NCBI GenBank assembly: GCA_030679035.1
Contig: JAUXTH010000069.1
Coordinates: forward strand, 1 to 60,890
Direction of reading: 5' to 3'
DNA length: 60,890 bases
DNA from: Methylobacter sp.
GTDB lineage: Bacteria > Pseudomonadota > Gammaproteobacteria > Methylococcales > Methylomonadaceae
Under the pieces are notes generated by a model. It made no database searches. It saw only the letters and a list, made by a program, of their open reading frames with translations, and was not told the origin of the DNA. Both the position numbers and the translations under genes were made by a program. Positions 23,015-31,483 of this stretch are shown here, piece after piece (positions within the stretch are counted from its first letter, which is position 1; each line of letters starts with the position of its first letter).

Positions 23015-23364
23015 AATTTCTTGTCGATGCGCAACTGCCGCGGCATCTTGCGGCAAGTCTGACATGGTCGGGACACGACGTTTTGCATACATTAGATTTG
23101 CCGTCTGGAAACCGTACACCGGATTTGCGGATTAACGAGATTTCGGTGGAGGAACAACGCATTGTCGTTACCAAGGATGCTGATTTCGTTAACTCGTTTT
23201 TGCTTACGGGAGTGCCTTATAAGTTGCTATTGGTGTCGACGGGAAATGTGAGTAACCGGGAGCTTGAAGGCATATTCGCGAAAAACTTATCTGCGATTGT
23301 TGGGGCGCTAGAAATGTATGAGTTCGTGGAAACTACCCGTACATCGTTGATTGAACATAAATAG
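23011..23364 (+). CDS. DUF5615 PIN-like protein (putative toxin)
   Basis: A 117-residue protein starting M-K-F-L-V-D-A-Q-L-P-R-H-L-A with T-K-D-A-D-F-V-N in the middle; the conserved aspartates fit a PIN-like (Mut7-C/DUF5615) nuclease active site. It overlaps the DUF433 gene by four bases, the normal arrangement of this pair. The pair is predicted to be a toxin-antitoxin module by association; toxicity is not shown. Confidence 0.88.
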   Translation: MKFLVDAQLPRHLAASLTWSGHDVLHTLDLPSGNRTPDLRINEISVEEQRIVVTKDADFVNSFLLTGVPYKLLLVSTGNVSNRELEGIFAKNLSAIVGALEMYEFVETTRTSLIEHK

Positions 23365-23506
23365 CCAAACGCGGTAAGGTTTAGCTACATGTCGAAAATA
23401 ACTATTTATTTGTACACGTTCTCTTTACATGTTTATCGTATCGACATCATAGTCATGTAGGCCGGAATAAGCCGGTTCGAGCGGCAGCGAGAACTGGTGT
23501 TTCCGG

Positions 23507-23517
23507 CCCCCCCCCCC
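23507..23517 (-). repeat. Tract of 11 G overlapping the rnfH stop
   Basis: Eleven consecutive C on the plus strand, so G11 on the minus strand, of which the first G is the last base of the rnfH TAG stop. Mononucleotide runs of this length are prone to slippage, but the position after the stop means length changes should not alter RnfH. Confidence 0.85.
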
Positions 23518-23777
23518 TAACGTCTTCGCCGCTGCACCGTTTGCGGGTCGGCGGTTATTTGACGATAAATTTCCACCCTGTCCCCGTCATTTACCGGGGT
23601 ATCCAGCGCGGCAATTTTGCCGAATATGCCCACTTTCTGGCTGGTCAGATTGATTTCGGGATAAAGTTTTAATACACCGGACAAGTTAATGGTTTCTTCT
23701 ATGGTGCTGTTGTCAGGCACTTCCAGACGCATCCATAGTTGTCTATCGACTTGTGCGTAACAAACTCCAACGTTCAT
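23517..23777 (-). CDS. rnfH: RnfH, ubiquitin-like protein of the Rnf operon
   Basis: An 86-residue RnfH (beta-grasp, ThiS/MoaD-like) beginning M-N-V-G-V-C-Y-A and containing V-G-I-F-G-K, followed by D-G-D-R-V-E-I-Y-R. RnfH occurs at the end of many rnf operons; its molecular role is not defined. It overlaps the rnfE stop by four bases. The stop runs into a G11 tract. Confidence 0.9.
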   Translation of the reverse strand: MNVGVCYAQVDRQLWMRLEVPDNSTIEETINLSGVLKLYPEINLTSQKVGIFGKIAALDTPVNDGDRVEIYRQITADPQTVQRRRR

Positions 23778-24472
23778 GATTCCTCCTCAGCGATGACTGG
23801 GGTTAATACGGTTACCGATACTTTTCTTTGTGCGAGTTTTTGATCTATCAGGCGTTTACCGACTATCAAAAAAGCCAGCATGATGAAACCGCCGGGCGGC
23901 AGCGCCATTAATAAAAAGCCTTTATAGTTCGGAATGACGGTGACTTCCAGGAACCTGAACGACTCGCCCAGTAGCAATGACGCATTGGCGAACAGTGTGC
24001 CCGACGCGCTTATTTCTCTTGCCGCGCCGAGAGCGACCAGGACTAGGGTAAAGCCCAAGCCCATCATCAAGCCGTCCCACAGCGCATGCCTTACCGGCTG
24101 CTTGGAGGCGAAGGCTTCGGCGCGACCCAATAAGGCGCAATTGGTGACGATTAACGCAATGAACAAGCCCAGCACTTTATAGAGTTCGTGCGCCCAGGCA
24201 TTCATTAAAATATCGACCAACGTCACCAGCGCGGCGATCAGCAGCACGAAAATCGGGATACGGATTTCGCCTGGTATTAAATGCCGCGCCACTGAAATGA
24301 GTCCGTTGGACGCGATGATAACCACCAGCGTGGCGAGGCCCATGCCCAAGCCGTTGGTGGCGGTTCCGGTCACGGCCAGTAACGGGCAAAGTGCCAGGTT
24401 TTGCCCGAACACGATGTTGTTGTTCCAGATGCCGTCGGCGGCGATTTTACGGTAGGTTTCCGATAGAAACAT
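23774..24472 (-). CDS. rnfE: Rnf electron transport complex subunit E
   Basis: A 232-residue integral membrane protein with about six transmembrane helices and the RnfA/RnfE-type segment L-C-P-L-L-A-V-T-G-T near the N-terminus and T-N-C-A-L-L-G-R-A-E-A in the middle, whose cysteine is a proposed Fe-S ligand between RnfA and RnfE. It is part of the ion-translocating complex that moves electrons from NADH to ferredoxin or flavodoxin. The start is ten bases after the rnfG stop. Confidence 0.93.
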   Translation of the reverse strand: MFLSETYRKIAADGIWNNNIVFGQNLALCPLLAVTGTATNGLGMGLATLVVIIASNGLISVARHLIPGEIRIPIFVLLIAALVTLVDILMNAWAHELYKVLGLFIALIVTNCALLGRAEAFASKQPVRHALWDGLMMGLGFTLVLVALGAAREISASGTLFANASLLLGESFRFLEVTVIPNYKGFLLMALPPGGFIMLAFLIVGKRLIDQKLAQRKVSVTVLTPVIAEEES

Positions 24473-24482
24473 GGCGATGTCC

Positions 24483-25193
24483 TCAGGGATTGATCAGTTG
24501 CTCTTGATGCGCTTTGAATAGCTGCAAGCCGCGGTAAATGGCCTGCACCGACTTGCGCGGGGTGATGGTCGCACCGGCAAACTGGTCGAATTCGCCGCCG
24601 TCTTTTTTAACGGCCCATTTTGCAGGCGCTAAATTGTCCAGGGAGCGGCCGACAAAGTTCAATATCCAGTCCGACTTGGCGACTTCGATTTTATCGCCCA
24701 GGCCGGGGGTTTCCTTGTGGCTGAGTACGCGCACGCCCAGAATATTGCCGTCGCGGTCTATGCCCATGATCATGTTGATCGCGCCGGAATAACCGTCAGG
24801 AGCGGTAAACTTAAAACATACTGCGCTAACCTGGCCGGATTTTTTGGCGATATAAACCGTGGTTTCGTTCGCGCCGATATTGTATTCGGCGGACGGGATA
24901 TTCAGCGTGTCCAACAGCATGTCGTTGTCATAAAGAGCGGCGGGCACGACTTCTTCCAATGACTTTTTTAAGTCTTCATCGAGCCGGCGTTGAATAGTGC
25001 CTTCGGTACTGCAATTGGTAACACCCAGCAGCACACTGGCAATCAAAGCGAATCCCGCCAGGACGCCGGTCTGGAATTCCAGCTTGGGCCTGAGCCGCGC
25101 CAGATTCGACGGCTCCAGCCAGCTTTTCAGGAATTCCCGGTAAACGGCGATTTTTTCTTTCAAGCGTTCGATGGTTGCTGGGTCAAGTTTCAT
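24483..25193 (-). CDS. rnfG: Rnf complex subunit G (covalent FMN)
   Basis: A 236-residue protein with one transmembrane helix at about 45-65 and a periplasmic FMN-binding domain. The F-A-G-A-T-I-T-P-R segment near residue 208 contains the threonine that carries FMN by a phosphoester bond. It is an Rnf electron carrier. A 305-base gap with repeats separates it from rnfD, unusual in an otherwise compact operon. Confidence 0.93.
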   Translation of the reverse strand: MKLDPATIERLKEKIAVYREFLKSWLEPSNLARLRPKLEFQTGVLAGFALIASVLLGVTNCSTEGTIQRRLDEDLKKSLEEVVPAALYDNDMLLDTLNIPSAEYNIGANETTVYIAKKSGQVSAVCFKFTAPDGYSGAINMIMGIDRDGNILGVRVLSHKETPGLGDKIEVAKSDWILNFVGRSLDNLAPAKWAVKKDGGEFDQFAGATITPRKSVQAIYRGLQLFKAHQEQLINP

Positions 25194-25498
25194 GGCTTAC
25201 GCTCTGGTTCAAACATTTTTATCGTTCCCACGCTCCGGCGTGGGAATGCCGCTTGTGACGCTCCAGCGTCACACAACGCCGGAGCGTTGCTGGATGAATT
25301 CCTACTCCGGTGGTACTCATCTTTATACATAAGTGCTCAAGTAAATCGTCATACCCGCCGGGAAGCGGGTATCCAGTGCCATGGATGGCGAGCTTAAATA
25401 CGTCCATGTAGTCTGGATCCCGGCAATCCCTGCCGGGATGACGTGCTTTAAAATACTTATGTATAACGATTAGCACCGGAGCGAGGGAACTATAATAT
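25194..25498. repeat. Repeat-filled gap inside the rnf operon
   Basis: Between rnfD and rnfG lie palindromes of three dispersed types: TTCCCACGCTCCGGCGTGGG near 25226, TGACGCTCCAGCGTCA near 25256, and CCCGGCAATCCCTGCCGGG near 25420. No gene, promoter or terminator with a U-run is evident, so the operon is probably still transcribed through. Confidence 0.75.
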
Positions 25499-26572
25499 TT
25501 ACGATTTCGGTATTTCAAGCGGCTTGCCTTTGCGGTCGCGTCCGTAGATACGAGGTTTAATATAATGATCAATCAGCGGCGTCGCCGAGTTCATCAGCAG
25601 CACAGCAAAACCTGCGCCCTCGGGATAAGCGCCCCAAGTACGGATAACGAAAATCAGCAACCCGCAACCCGCACCGAACACCAGCTGTCCTGTAGGCGTA
25701 TTCGGCGAGGTGACATAATCGGTGGCAATGAAAAAGGCCACGCACATCAACGCGCCTGAATTCAAATGCAGCAACGGACCGGCATAATGCTCACTGTCCA
25801 TGCCATGAAAAATCCCGGCTAACAGCGCAACGGTCAGCAATAAAGACACCGGAATCTGCCATTGAATGACGTTTTGACGGATTAACCACACGCCGCCCAA
25901 GCCCAGCAACAGCGTCGAGGTTTCGCCCAGACTGCCGCGCGTCCCGCCGATAAAGTTAAGAAAACCGGAGGTGTCCTTCAGAATGTCGGTCAATAAACGG
26001 TTCTGGGAAAACTCGGTTTTGATAAAGCCCAGCGTGGTCGCGCCGGTGCTGGCGTCAATATTGTCCAAGCCTGAAAAAGTAATGTGCCAGCTTTCGATCA
26101 GACCCGGTGAATGCGAAAAAAACAACGGCGACACATTCGCCCAGGTGGTCATTTCGATAGGAAAGGAAATCAGCAGTGCAACGCGGGCCAACATGGCGGG
26201 GTTAAACAAGTTTTGCCCCAAGCCTCCATAAACCTGTTTGCCTAAAATAATCGCCAACCCGGAACCGACCACGCCTATCCACCACGGCGCCCAAGGCGGC
26301 AGCGTCATAGCCAGCAACCAGCCGGTCAGTACGGCGGAACCGTCCATAATGACGGGTTTAGCCACCCTGCCCTTGAGCCGCAAACAGAAGGCTTCAAAAA
26401 CAACCGCCGATAGCACGGTGATGACAAATAGATTCAGTGCGGGCCAACCAAAACACAACAGCCCGAACACTGTCGCAGGCGATATTGCCAGCATGACTTG
26501 CCACATGATATGGCTGACACTGTTGTTAGCGCCTACATGTGCGCCGCTGCTGGGTTTCATATGTAACATCAT
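25499..26572 (-). CDS. rnfD: Rnf complex subunit D (covalent FMN)
   Basis: A 357-residue polytopic membrane protein. The segment D-A-S-T-G-A-T-T-L-G at about 175-184 contains the threonine that binds FMN in the RnfD/NqrB family. Helices are visible throughout, beginning with H-I-M-W-Q-V-M-L-A-I. Together with RnfG it forms the electron path across the membrane. The start (ATGATG) overlaps the rnfC stop. Confidence 0.93.
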   Translation of the reverse strand: MMLHMKPSSGAHVGANNSVSHIMWQVMLAISPATVFGLLCFGWPALNLFVITVLSAVVFEAFCLRLKGRVAKPVIMDGSAVLTGWLLAMTLPPWAPWWIGVVGSGLAIILGKQVYGGLGQNLFNPAMLARVALLISFPIEMTTWANVSPLFFSHSPGLIESWHITFSGLDNIDASTGATTLGFIKTEFSQNRLLTDILKDTSGFLNFIGGTRGSLGETSTLLLGLGGVWLIRQNVIQWQIPVSLLLTVALLAGIFHGMDSEHYAGPLLHLNSGALMCVAFFIATDYVTSPNTPTGQLVFGAGCGLLIFVIRTWGAYPEGAGFAVLLMNSATPLIDHYIKPRIYGRDRKGKPLEIPKS

Positions 26573-28119
26573 ACCAATGCCTCCTGCTCGGCTTTTAGCC
26601 GTTCCCGTTCCGCCTTAGCCGCTTTCCAGGCCAGCTCGTCTTCGCGTTGTTGCTGGGCGATGCGTTCCATGCGGGCATTACGCGCATCGATCAGGCGTTT
26701 GGTTTGTTCGGATTTATGCTGCGCTTGCTGTCTGGCGATGACTTCGCCGGAGGCATATTTAAAATACTGCACTAGAGGAATATTGGACGGGCAGATATAA
26801 GAGCAGCAACCGCAACTGATACAGTCTTTTAAGCCTAAATCCACCGCCGCATCCAGTTGGTTAATGCGGATATTGTTCGCCATATCCAAAGGCCGTAGTC
26901 CCGCAGGACAGACGCTGACACAACCGGCGCAACGGATGCAGGGTTGCTCGTCAGTGTTTTTGAGTTCGCTTTGGGTCAATGCCAGAATGCCGCTGGTGGC
27001 CTTGACCGTAGGTAAAGCGGTATGCGGTAAGGAGTCGCCCATCATCGGGCCGCCCATAACGATGCGTGCGGTTTGTTCTTTATCCACCTCGCAAAAGTCG
27101 AACAGCTCTGAGATTAAAGTACCGAAAGGCACTTCCACATTCATCGGGCGTTTCACTGCCCCGCCCGCTACGGTAACAACACGGCTAAGTAAAGGCTGTC
27201 CAAGACGAATCGCTTTATGGACTGCGTAAGCGGTGCCGACATTATGGATGGTCACGCCGATTTCCGACGAGCGGCAGCCGACCGGGACTTCCTTGCCCGT
27301 TACATAACGGATCAGTTGCCGGTCCCAGCCCATCGGATAGCGGGTTGGTATTTGTATGACTTTAACCTGCGCGTAGGGCTCTGCGGCGGCTTGCATCGCA
27401 AGAAAGGCAAGCGGTTTGTTGTCTTCAATCGCCACCACCGCATGCTCGGTATTCATGTCGTACCTCCCTGTACGACACCCTTCGGGTAAATGCAAATTCG
27501 CTCCCGGCGAATTTGTCATACCATGCAGCATCAAGCGCACACCGTCGATAATCTCCCCAGCGCGTTCCTGCATCAGCCGGTCGTCGCAGCATAAATAAGG
27601 CTCGCATTCCGAGCCGTTGATAATCAACGTATCGACATGGTTTTCACGGCCCATATTGAGCTTGACCGCAGTCGGAAAGGTTGCCCCGCCCAAACCGACA
27701 ATACCCGCCGCACCGACACGCAAACTGATTTCTTCAGGATTTAACTGGAACGGGTCATCAACAATCTGTGTTTTCACCCATTCGTCCTTGCCGTCGGTTT
27801 CCAGCACGATCATGCGAATAGGTAATGCGGACGGATGTGGTGCAGGATAATCGTTTACATCAACGATAATGCCCGAACTTGGTGCATGCACCGGCGCGGA
27901 AATCAGGCCTTGGCTGTAGGCTAACAACTGCCCTTTCAGCACTTTCTCGCCGACCATAATCAGCGGCTCGGCGGGTTTGCCGACGTGCTGTTGCAGCGGA
28001 ATGTACAGTTTTTTCGGCAACGGAAAGTTGTCAGCTATAGGCAATGCAGCGGTTTCAGTTTTGTGCTCCTCTGCATGTACGCCGCCACGAAAACGCGGTT
28101 TTTTAAAAATACTTAACAT
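26569..28119 (-). CDS. rnfC: Rnf complex subunit C (NADH/Fe-S)
   Basis: A 516-residue subunit with the Nqo1-like fold. The G-A-A-G-I-V-G-L-G-G-A-x-F-P segment fits the nucleotide/FMN site, and two ferredoxin-type motifs are present near the C-terminus (C-I-R-C-A-G-C-V-S-V-C-P and C-I-S-C-G-C-C-S-Y-I-C-P). It takes electrons from NADH. The tail is a charged Lys/Glu/Ala-rich helix of about 60 residues, shorter than the repeats of E. coli RsxC. It overlaps rnfB by seven bases. Confidence 0.94.
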   Translation of the reverse strand: MLSIFKKPRFRGGVHAEEHKTETAALPIADNFPLPKKLYIPLQQHVGKPAEPLIMVGEKVLKGQLLAYSQGLISAPVHAPSSGIIVDVNDYPAPHPSALPIRMIVLETDGKDEWVKTQIVDDPFQLNPEEISLRVGAAGIVGLGGATFPTAVKLNMGRENHVDTLIINGSECEPYLCCDDRLMQERAGEIIDGVRLMLHGMTNSPGANLHLPEGCRTGRYDMNTEHAVVAIEDNKPLAFLAMQAAAEPYAQVKVIQIPTRYPMGWDRQLIRYVTGKEVPVGCRSSEIGVTIHNVGTAYAVHKAIRLGQPLLSRVVTVAGGAVKRPMNVEVPFGTLISELFDFCEVDKEQTARIVMGGPMMGDSLPHTALPTVKATSGILALTQSELKNTDEQPCIRCAGCVSVCPAGLRPLDMANNIRINQLDAAVDLGLKDCISCGCCSYICPSNIPLVQYFKYASGEVIARQQAQHKSEQTKRLIDARNARMERIAQQQREDELAWKAAKAERERLKAEQEALV

Positions 28120-28685
28120 ACAGCATTACTCCCTGTTCCCATTCGTTGTACGGGAACATTCAGAGGTTTAGCCCATCGCCAGTTACGCAAGGTAACTTCA
28201 ACAGGATGCATTTGCAGACATTCGGTCGGGCATACGTCGACGCATTTCTTGCAGGCTATACAGGCATCGGCAACGACCGCGTGAATTTGCTTGGGCGCGC
28301 CGACAATCGCGTCGGTAGGACAAACTTTAAAACAGCGAGTGCAACCGGTGCAGGTGTCTTCGCTGACTCTGGCAACCAGCAATTCGGGTTCTTTTACATC
28401 GCTTAAATCCAGGTCCAAGCCTAATAAAGCGGCGATTTGTTCAGCCAAAGCGCTGCCGCCGGGGGGACACATCGTGGCCGGCGCATTACCTTCTGCCAAC
28501 GCTTCGGCGGCGGGCCGGCAGCCCGGAAAACCGCATTGACCGCATTGCGAACCGGGCAGCAGGGATTCGAGTTCATCGACAATCGGGCTGCTTTCAACCT
28601 TTAAATACTTGCCGGCAATACCCAGCAGCAAGCCTAAAAACAGCCCTAACAAGGTTAAACTTACAATGGCGGATAAAACATACAT
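28113..28685 (-). CDS. rnfB: Rnf complex subunit B (polyferredoxin)
   Basis: A 190-residue subunit: an N-terminal transmembrane helix at about 5-25, an Fe-S domain with S-Q-C-G-Q-C-G-F-P-G-C, and two C-terminal [4Fe-4S] motifs (C-T-G-C-T-R-C-F-K-V-C-P and C-I-A-C-K-K-C-V-D-V-C-P). It is the exit point of electrons to ferredoxin or flavodoxin. The start at 28685 gives the normal membrane N-terminus; a longer open frame into rnfA is not used. Confidence 0.94.
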   Translation of the reverse strand: MYVLSAIVSLTLLGLFLGLLLGIAGKYLKVESSPIVDELESLLPGSQCGQCGFPGCRPAAEALAEGNAPATMCPPGGSALAEQIAALLGLDLDLSDVKEPELLVARVSEDTCTGCTRCFKVCPTDAIVGAPKQIHAVVADACIACKKCVDVCPTECLQMHPVEVTLRNWRWAKPLNVPVQRMGTGSNAVC

Positions 28686-28701
28686 AGTTTCTTTCCTGTA
28701 A

Positions 28702-29283
28702 CTATTTGCTGTAAAGCCCTGCAAAACCCATAAATGCCAGCGATAAAATACCGGCGGTAATAAACGCAATCGGCGTGCCTGCAAATAATGCAGGGACGGC
28801 CATTAACGCCAGACGCTCGCGCAAGCCTGCAAACAGCACCATCACCAGCGTAAAACCGAGTGCAGAACCGAAACCGAAAATCATGCTTTGCATAAAACCG
28901 TATTGCTCTTGCACATTCAATAACGCCACGCCCAACACCGCGCAATTGGTGGTAATCAGCGGCAGGAAAATACCCAGTATCTGATACAGCACAGGGCTGG
29001 TTTTATGTACCACCATTTCGGTGAACTGCACCACGGCGGCGATCACCAGGATAAAGGCGAGTATCCGTAAAAACTGGATATTGAAAGGCGCCAGAATAAA
29101 GTGTTCCAGCATCCAGCTGGTCATCGCGGCCAGGGTCAGTACGAAGGTTGTCGCCAGGCCCATGCTCAACGCCGAATCCAGTTTTTTCGAGACACCCATA
29201 AACGGACACAGCCCGAGGAATTTAACCAGAACCACGTTGTTGACCAGAGCTGTGCCTAATAAAAGTAGAAGATATTCACTCAC
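28702..29283 (-). CDS. rnfA: Rnf complex subunit A
   Basis: A 193-residue membrane protein with six helices, starting [31 protein letters not shown] and carrying T-T-N-C-A-V-L-G-V in the middle; both cysteine segments are typical of RnfA. It is the first gene of the rnfABCDGEH operon, transcribed away from nifL, with sigma-54 and NifA sites upstream. Confidence 0.94.
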   Translation of the reverse strand: MSEYLLLLLGTALVNNVVLVKFLGLCPFMGVSKKLDSALSMGLATTFVLTLAAMTSWMLEHFILAPFNIQFLRILAFILVIAAVVQFTEMVVHKTSPVLYQILGIFLPLITTNCAVLGVALLNVQEQYGFMQSMIFGFGSALGFTLVMVLFAGLRERLALMAVPALFAGTPIAFITAGILSLAFMGFAGLYSK

Positions 29284-29336
29284 TGTTTTTTCCAGGCTGT
29301 TTTAAGGGCTGCTTGCAAGGCTTTTTATAAGATTTA

Positions 29337-29352
29337 AGCATCAATTATGCCA
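29337..29352 (-). promoter_or_regulatory. Sigma-54 promoter for rnfABCDGEH
   Basis: The minus strand reads TGGCAT-AATTG-ATGCT, with GG and GC exactly ten bases apart, about 55 bases before the rnfA ATG. Two NifA-type sites follow upstream at 29418 and 29458, at normal distances of about 75 and 115 bases. Confidence 0.85.
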
Positions 29353-29417
29353 ATTGCAGGCTCAGCACATTTATCGGTCAAATCCCCTGAAAAACACCCC
29401 AAAGCGGTGCATAAAAC

Positions 29418-29433
29418 TGTTGTAAGTAATACA
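29418..29433. promoter_or_regulatory. NifA site TGT-N10-ACA, rnf proximal
   Basis: TGT at 29418-29420 and ACA at 29431-29433 with ten bases between, about 75 bases upstream of the rnf -24 element. Confidence 0.75.
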
Positions 29434-29457
29434 TACCGACATCGATAAAAATAGCTG

Positions 29458-29473
29458 TGTCGTAAATCCTACA
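29458..29473. promoter_or_regulatory. NifA site TGT-N10-ACA, rnf distal
   Basis: TGT at 29458-29460 and ACA at 29471-29473, a second exact match 40 bases (about four helical turns) further upstream, so both sites lie on the same DNA face. Confidence 0.75.
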
Positions 29474-29586
29474 ATGACTCATGTTTTTATCCTGGTAACC
29501 GCATGATGCTGATCTGGAGTACAAAGCTAGCTTTGTACTCCTACGTAAAATCCAAGCCCAACTTTTATCTCGTTCCCATGCGTAAC

Positions 29587-29723
29587 GTTAATGCCATTAA
29601 GTTATGCAAAACGACGCCGTAGGAGCGGGCCGCGCCCGCAATATTTGGGGGTGATTGTTAAATTCTCGATTCTTCATCGCGGGCATGGCCCGCTCCTACA
29701 ACTCTTAACTTAATGGCATTGAC
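29587..29723. repeat. MITE-like element with 18-bp terminal inverted repeats
   Basis: GTTAATGCCATTAAGTTA at 29587-29604 faces TAACTTAATGGCATTGAC at 29706-29723 (17 of 18 positions complementary). Inside is an inner palindrome, GTAGGAGCGGGCCGCGCCCG facing GGGCATGGCCCGCTCCTAC. The inner part recurs at 36853-36933. There is no transposase, so this is a non-autonomous element or a large REP unit. It lies upstream of the nifL promoter. Confidence 0.8.
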
Positions 29724-29808
29724 ACGCTATGCCGCATAAAGCCTGGAGTACGATTCGGTTGTGGTCAGGACGCAACGCATAAGAACGAGAAAACGAAAGT
29801 ATTAATGT

Positions 29809-29824
29809 TGGCGTTATATTTGCT
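29809..29824 (+). promoter_or_regulatory. Probable sigma-54 promoter for nifLA
   Basis: TGGCGT-TATAT-TTGCT with GG at 29810-29811 and GC at 29822-29823, ten bases apart, 40 bases before the nifL ATG. No TGT-N10-ACA site is seen close upstream, so NtrC would be a likelier activator than NifA, as in Klebsiella; a clear NtrC site was not found either. Confidence 0.7.
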
Positions 29825-29863
29825 AAGGTAATTCTAAAGCCCTCCCACCCCCGGCCATCACTT

Positions 29864-31483
29864 ATGAAAAAAACTGCATTGCGATTTTTACAAAAGCATA
29901 CCAACATGGCGAGCGTCATCGGCGAACTTGCACCTGATTTATTCGGCGAAGGGTACGAAAACAAAGGCGACGAGATGCTTTACAGCCTGTTTGTTGAAGC
30001 CGTTGAACAGGTGCCGATAGCCATTTCCATTACCGATAAAAAAGCCAAAATTCTTTACGTTAACGAAGAGTTTTGCAGAGTCACGGGTTACCTGCCTGAA
30101 GATATTCTGGGCGAAAACGAATCGATATTATCGGACAAACATACGCCCAGAGAAGCCTACCGCGATTTATGGCGCACCATCAGCACTAAGAAAATATGGC
30201 GAGGAACTTTATGTAATCGGCATAAATCCGGCGAGCGTTATCTGTCCGATTTGACCATTGCACCGATGTTGAATGAATCAGGGGCAATCACTCACTACAT
30301 AGGCATGCACAGGGACATTACCCAGTCGTACGAATCCGAAAAAAAGGTCATCAACCAAAAACTATTGATCGAATCGGTCATTAATTCATCGCCGATTGCG
30401 ATGGTGGTGCTTGACGATCAGGACAGAGTTATCCTGGATAATCATAACTATAAAGCGCTGGTCAGCGATCTTGATAAGGGCGAGCCGGCAACGTATTTTT
30501 TACAACTGCTACGGGATGAGATGGGCGATTTATGGTCGCAGTTACAAAGCAAAGAGCAGGGATTTAATAACCGCGAGTTCAAAGTGGAAAGCAAAGGAAG
30601 CCACAAAACCCGATGGTTTTCCTGTGCCGGCAACTGGTTTATAGAGAATGAAATCAATGCCGACGCCTTTTTTGAGCAGACATCAAAACAGTACCTGATC
30701 CTGACGTTGACGGATATTACGAGGCAACGCAGACAGATGGAAGAACTGCATATTCAGACGCTGAAAACCATCATGGCCGAAGATGAGCGGGTGCGCGGTA
30801 TCAGGGAAACATTGTTGGGCGCGATGCACCAAATCCAGATGCCGATGAACCAAATTAGGGCGGCCGAGCAGATTTTACGTCATAAGCAGGACGATCAACA
30901 TGCCGGTCTGTTACAGATATTGCAGCAGATTCAGCAATCCGGTGAAGACGCCGTTGCGACCATGCAAAAATGTATTCCCGAGATTCAGCAAACAGCCGTT
31001 ATTCCGGTCAACCTGAACCAGATTCTGCATGAAGTGCTGTTACTCAATAACCAACGGATCTGTAGTAACGATATAGAGGTGCATTGGCAACCGTTATCAA
31101 AATTGCCGACCATGCTGGGTTCTGAAAATCGCCTGCGCATATTATTCAAGCAATTGATCGACAATGCGATTGACGCCGTCTGCGAGTCGGGTGGCGCACA
31201 GCAGCTGCTTAAGATCACTACCGATACCGATGCCGAGTTGATTTGTGTCTGCATTGAAGACAGCGGTTCCGGCATTCCGGTTGAAAAACGCGCCAAGGTA
31301 TTTGAGCCTTTTTATACCACACGCCCGATGGGCGGCAATCAGGCCGGCATGGGACTGGTTATGGCAAAGGAGATTGTCAACCAGCATCAGGGATTTATTG
31401 AAATCGACCCGGATTGCGATCGGGGCTGCCGATTCAAAATCAGCTTTCCTGTGTGCAGACAAATTCCTAAGAGGATAGAGTAA
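29864..31483 (+). CDS. nifL: NifL, redox- and nitrogen-responsive anti-activator
   Basis: A 539-residue NifL with two PAS domains (the first about 40-150, with F-C-R-V-T-G-Y and N-E-S-I-L-S; the second about 165-285), a helical region with H-Q-I-Q-M-P-M-N where a kinase would have its phospho-His box, and a GHKL ATPase-like domain at the end (N-A-I-D-A-V, D-S-G-S-G-I-P, G-M-G-L-V-M-A). The first PAS binds FAD in A. vinelandii NifL, which blocks NifA when oxidised or when fixed nitrogen is plentiful. The stop overlaps the nifA start (TAATG), so inhibitor and activator are made in step. Confidence 0.93.
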   Translation: MKKTALRFLQKHTNMASVIGELAPDLFGEGYENKGDEMLYSLFVEAVEQVPIAISITDKKAKILYVNEEFCRVTGYLPEDILGENESILSDKHTPREAYRDLWRTISTKKIWRGTLCNRHKSGERYLSDLTIAPMLNESGAITHYIGMHRDITQSYESEKKVINQKLLIESVINSSPIAMVVLDDQDRVILDNHNYKALVSDLDKGEPATYFLQLLRDEMGDLWSQLQSKEQGFNNREFKVESKGSHKTRWFSCAGNWFIENEINADAFFEQTSKQYLILTLTDITRQRRQMEELHIQTLKTIMAEDERVRGIRETLLGAMHQIQMPMNQIRAAEQILRHKQDDQHAGLLQILQQIQQSGEDAVATMQKCIPEIQQTAVIPVNLNQILHEVLLLNNQRICSNDIEVHWQPLSKLPTMLGSENRLRILFKQLIDNAIDAVCESGGAQQLLKITTDTDAELICVCIEDSGSGIPVEKRAKVFEPFYTTRPMGGNQAGMGLVMAKEIVNQHQGFIEIDPDCDRGCRFKISFPVCRQIPKRIE

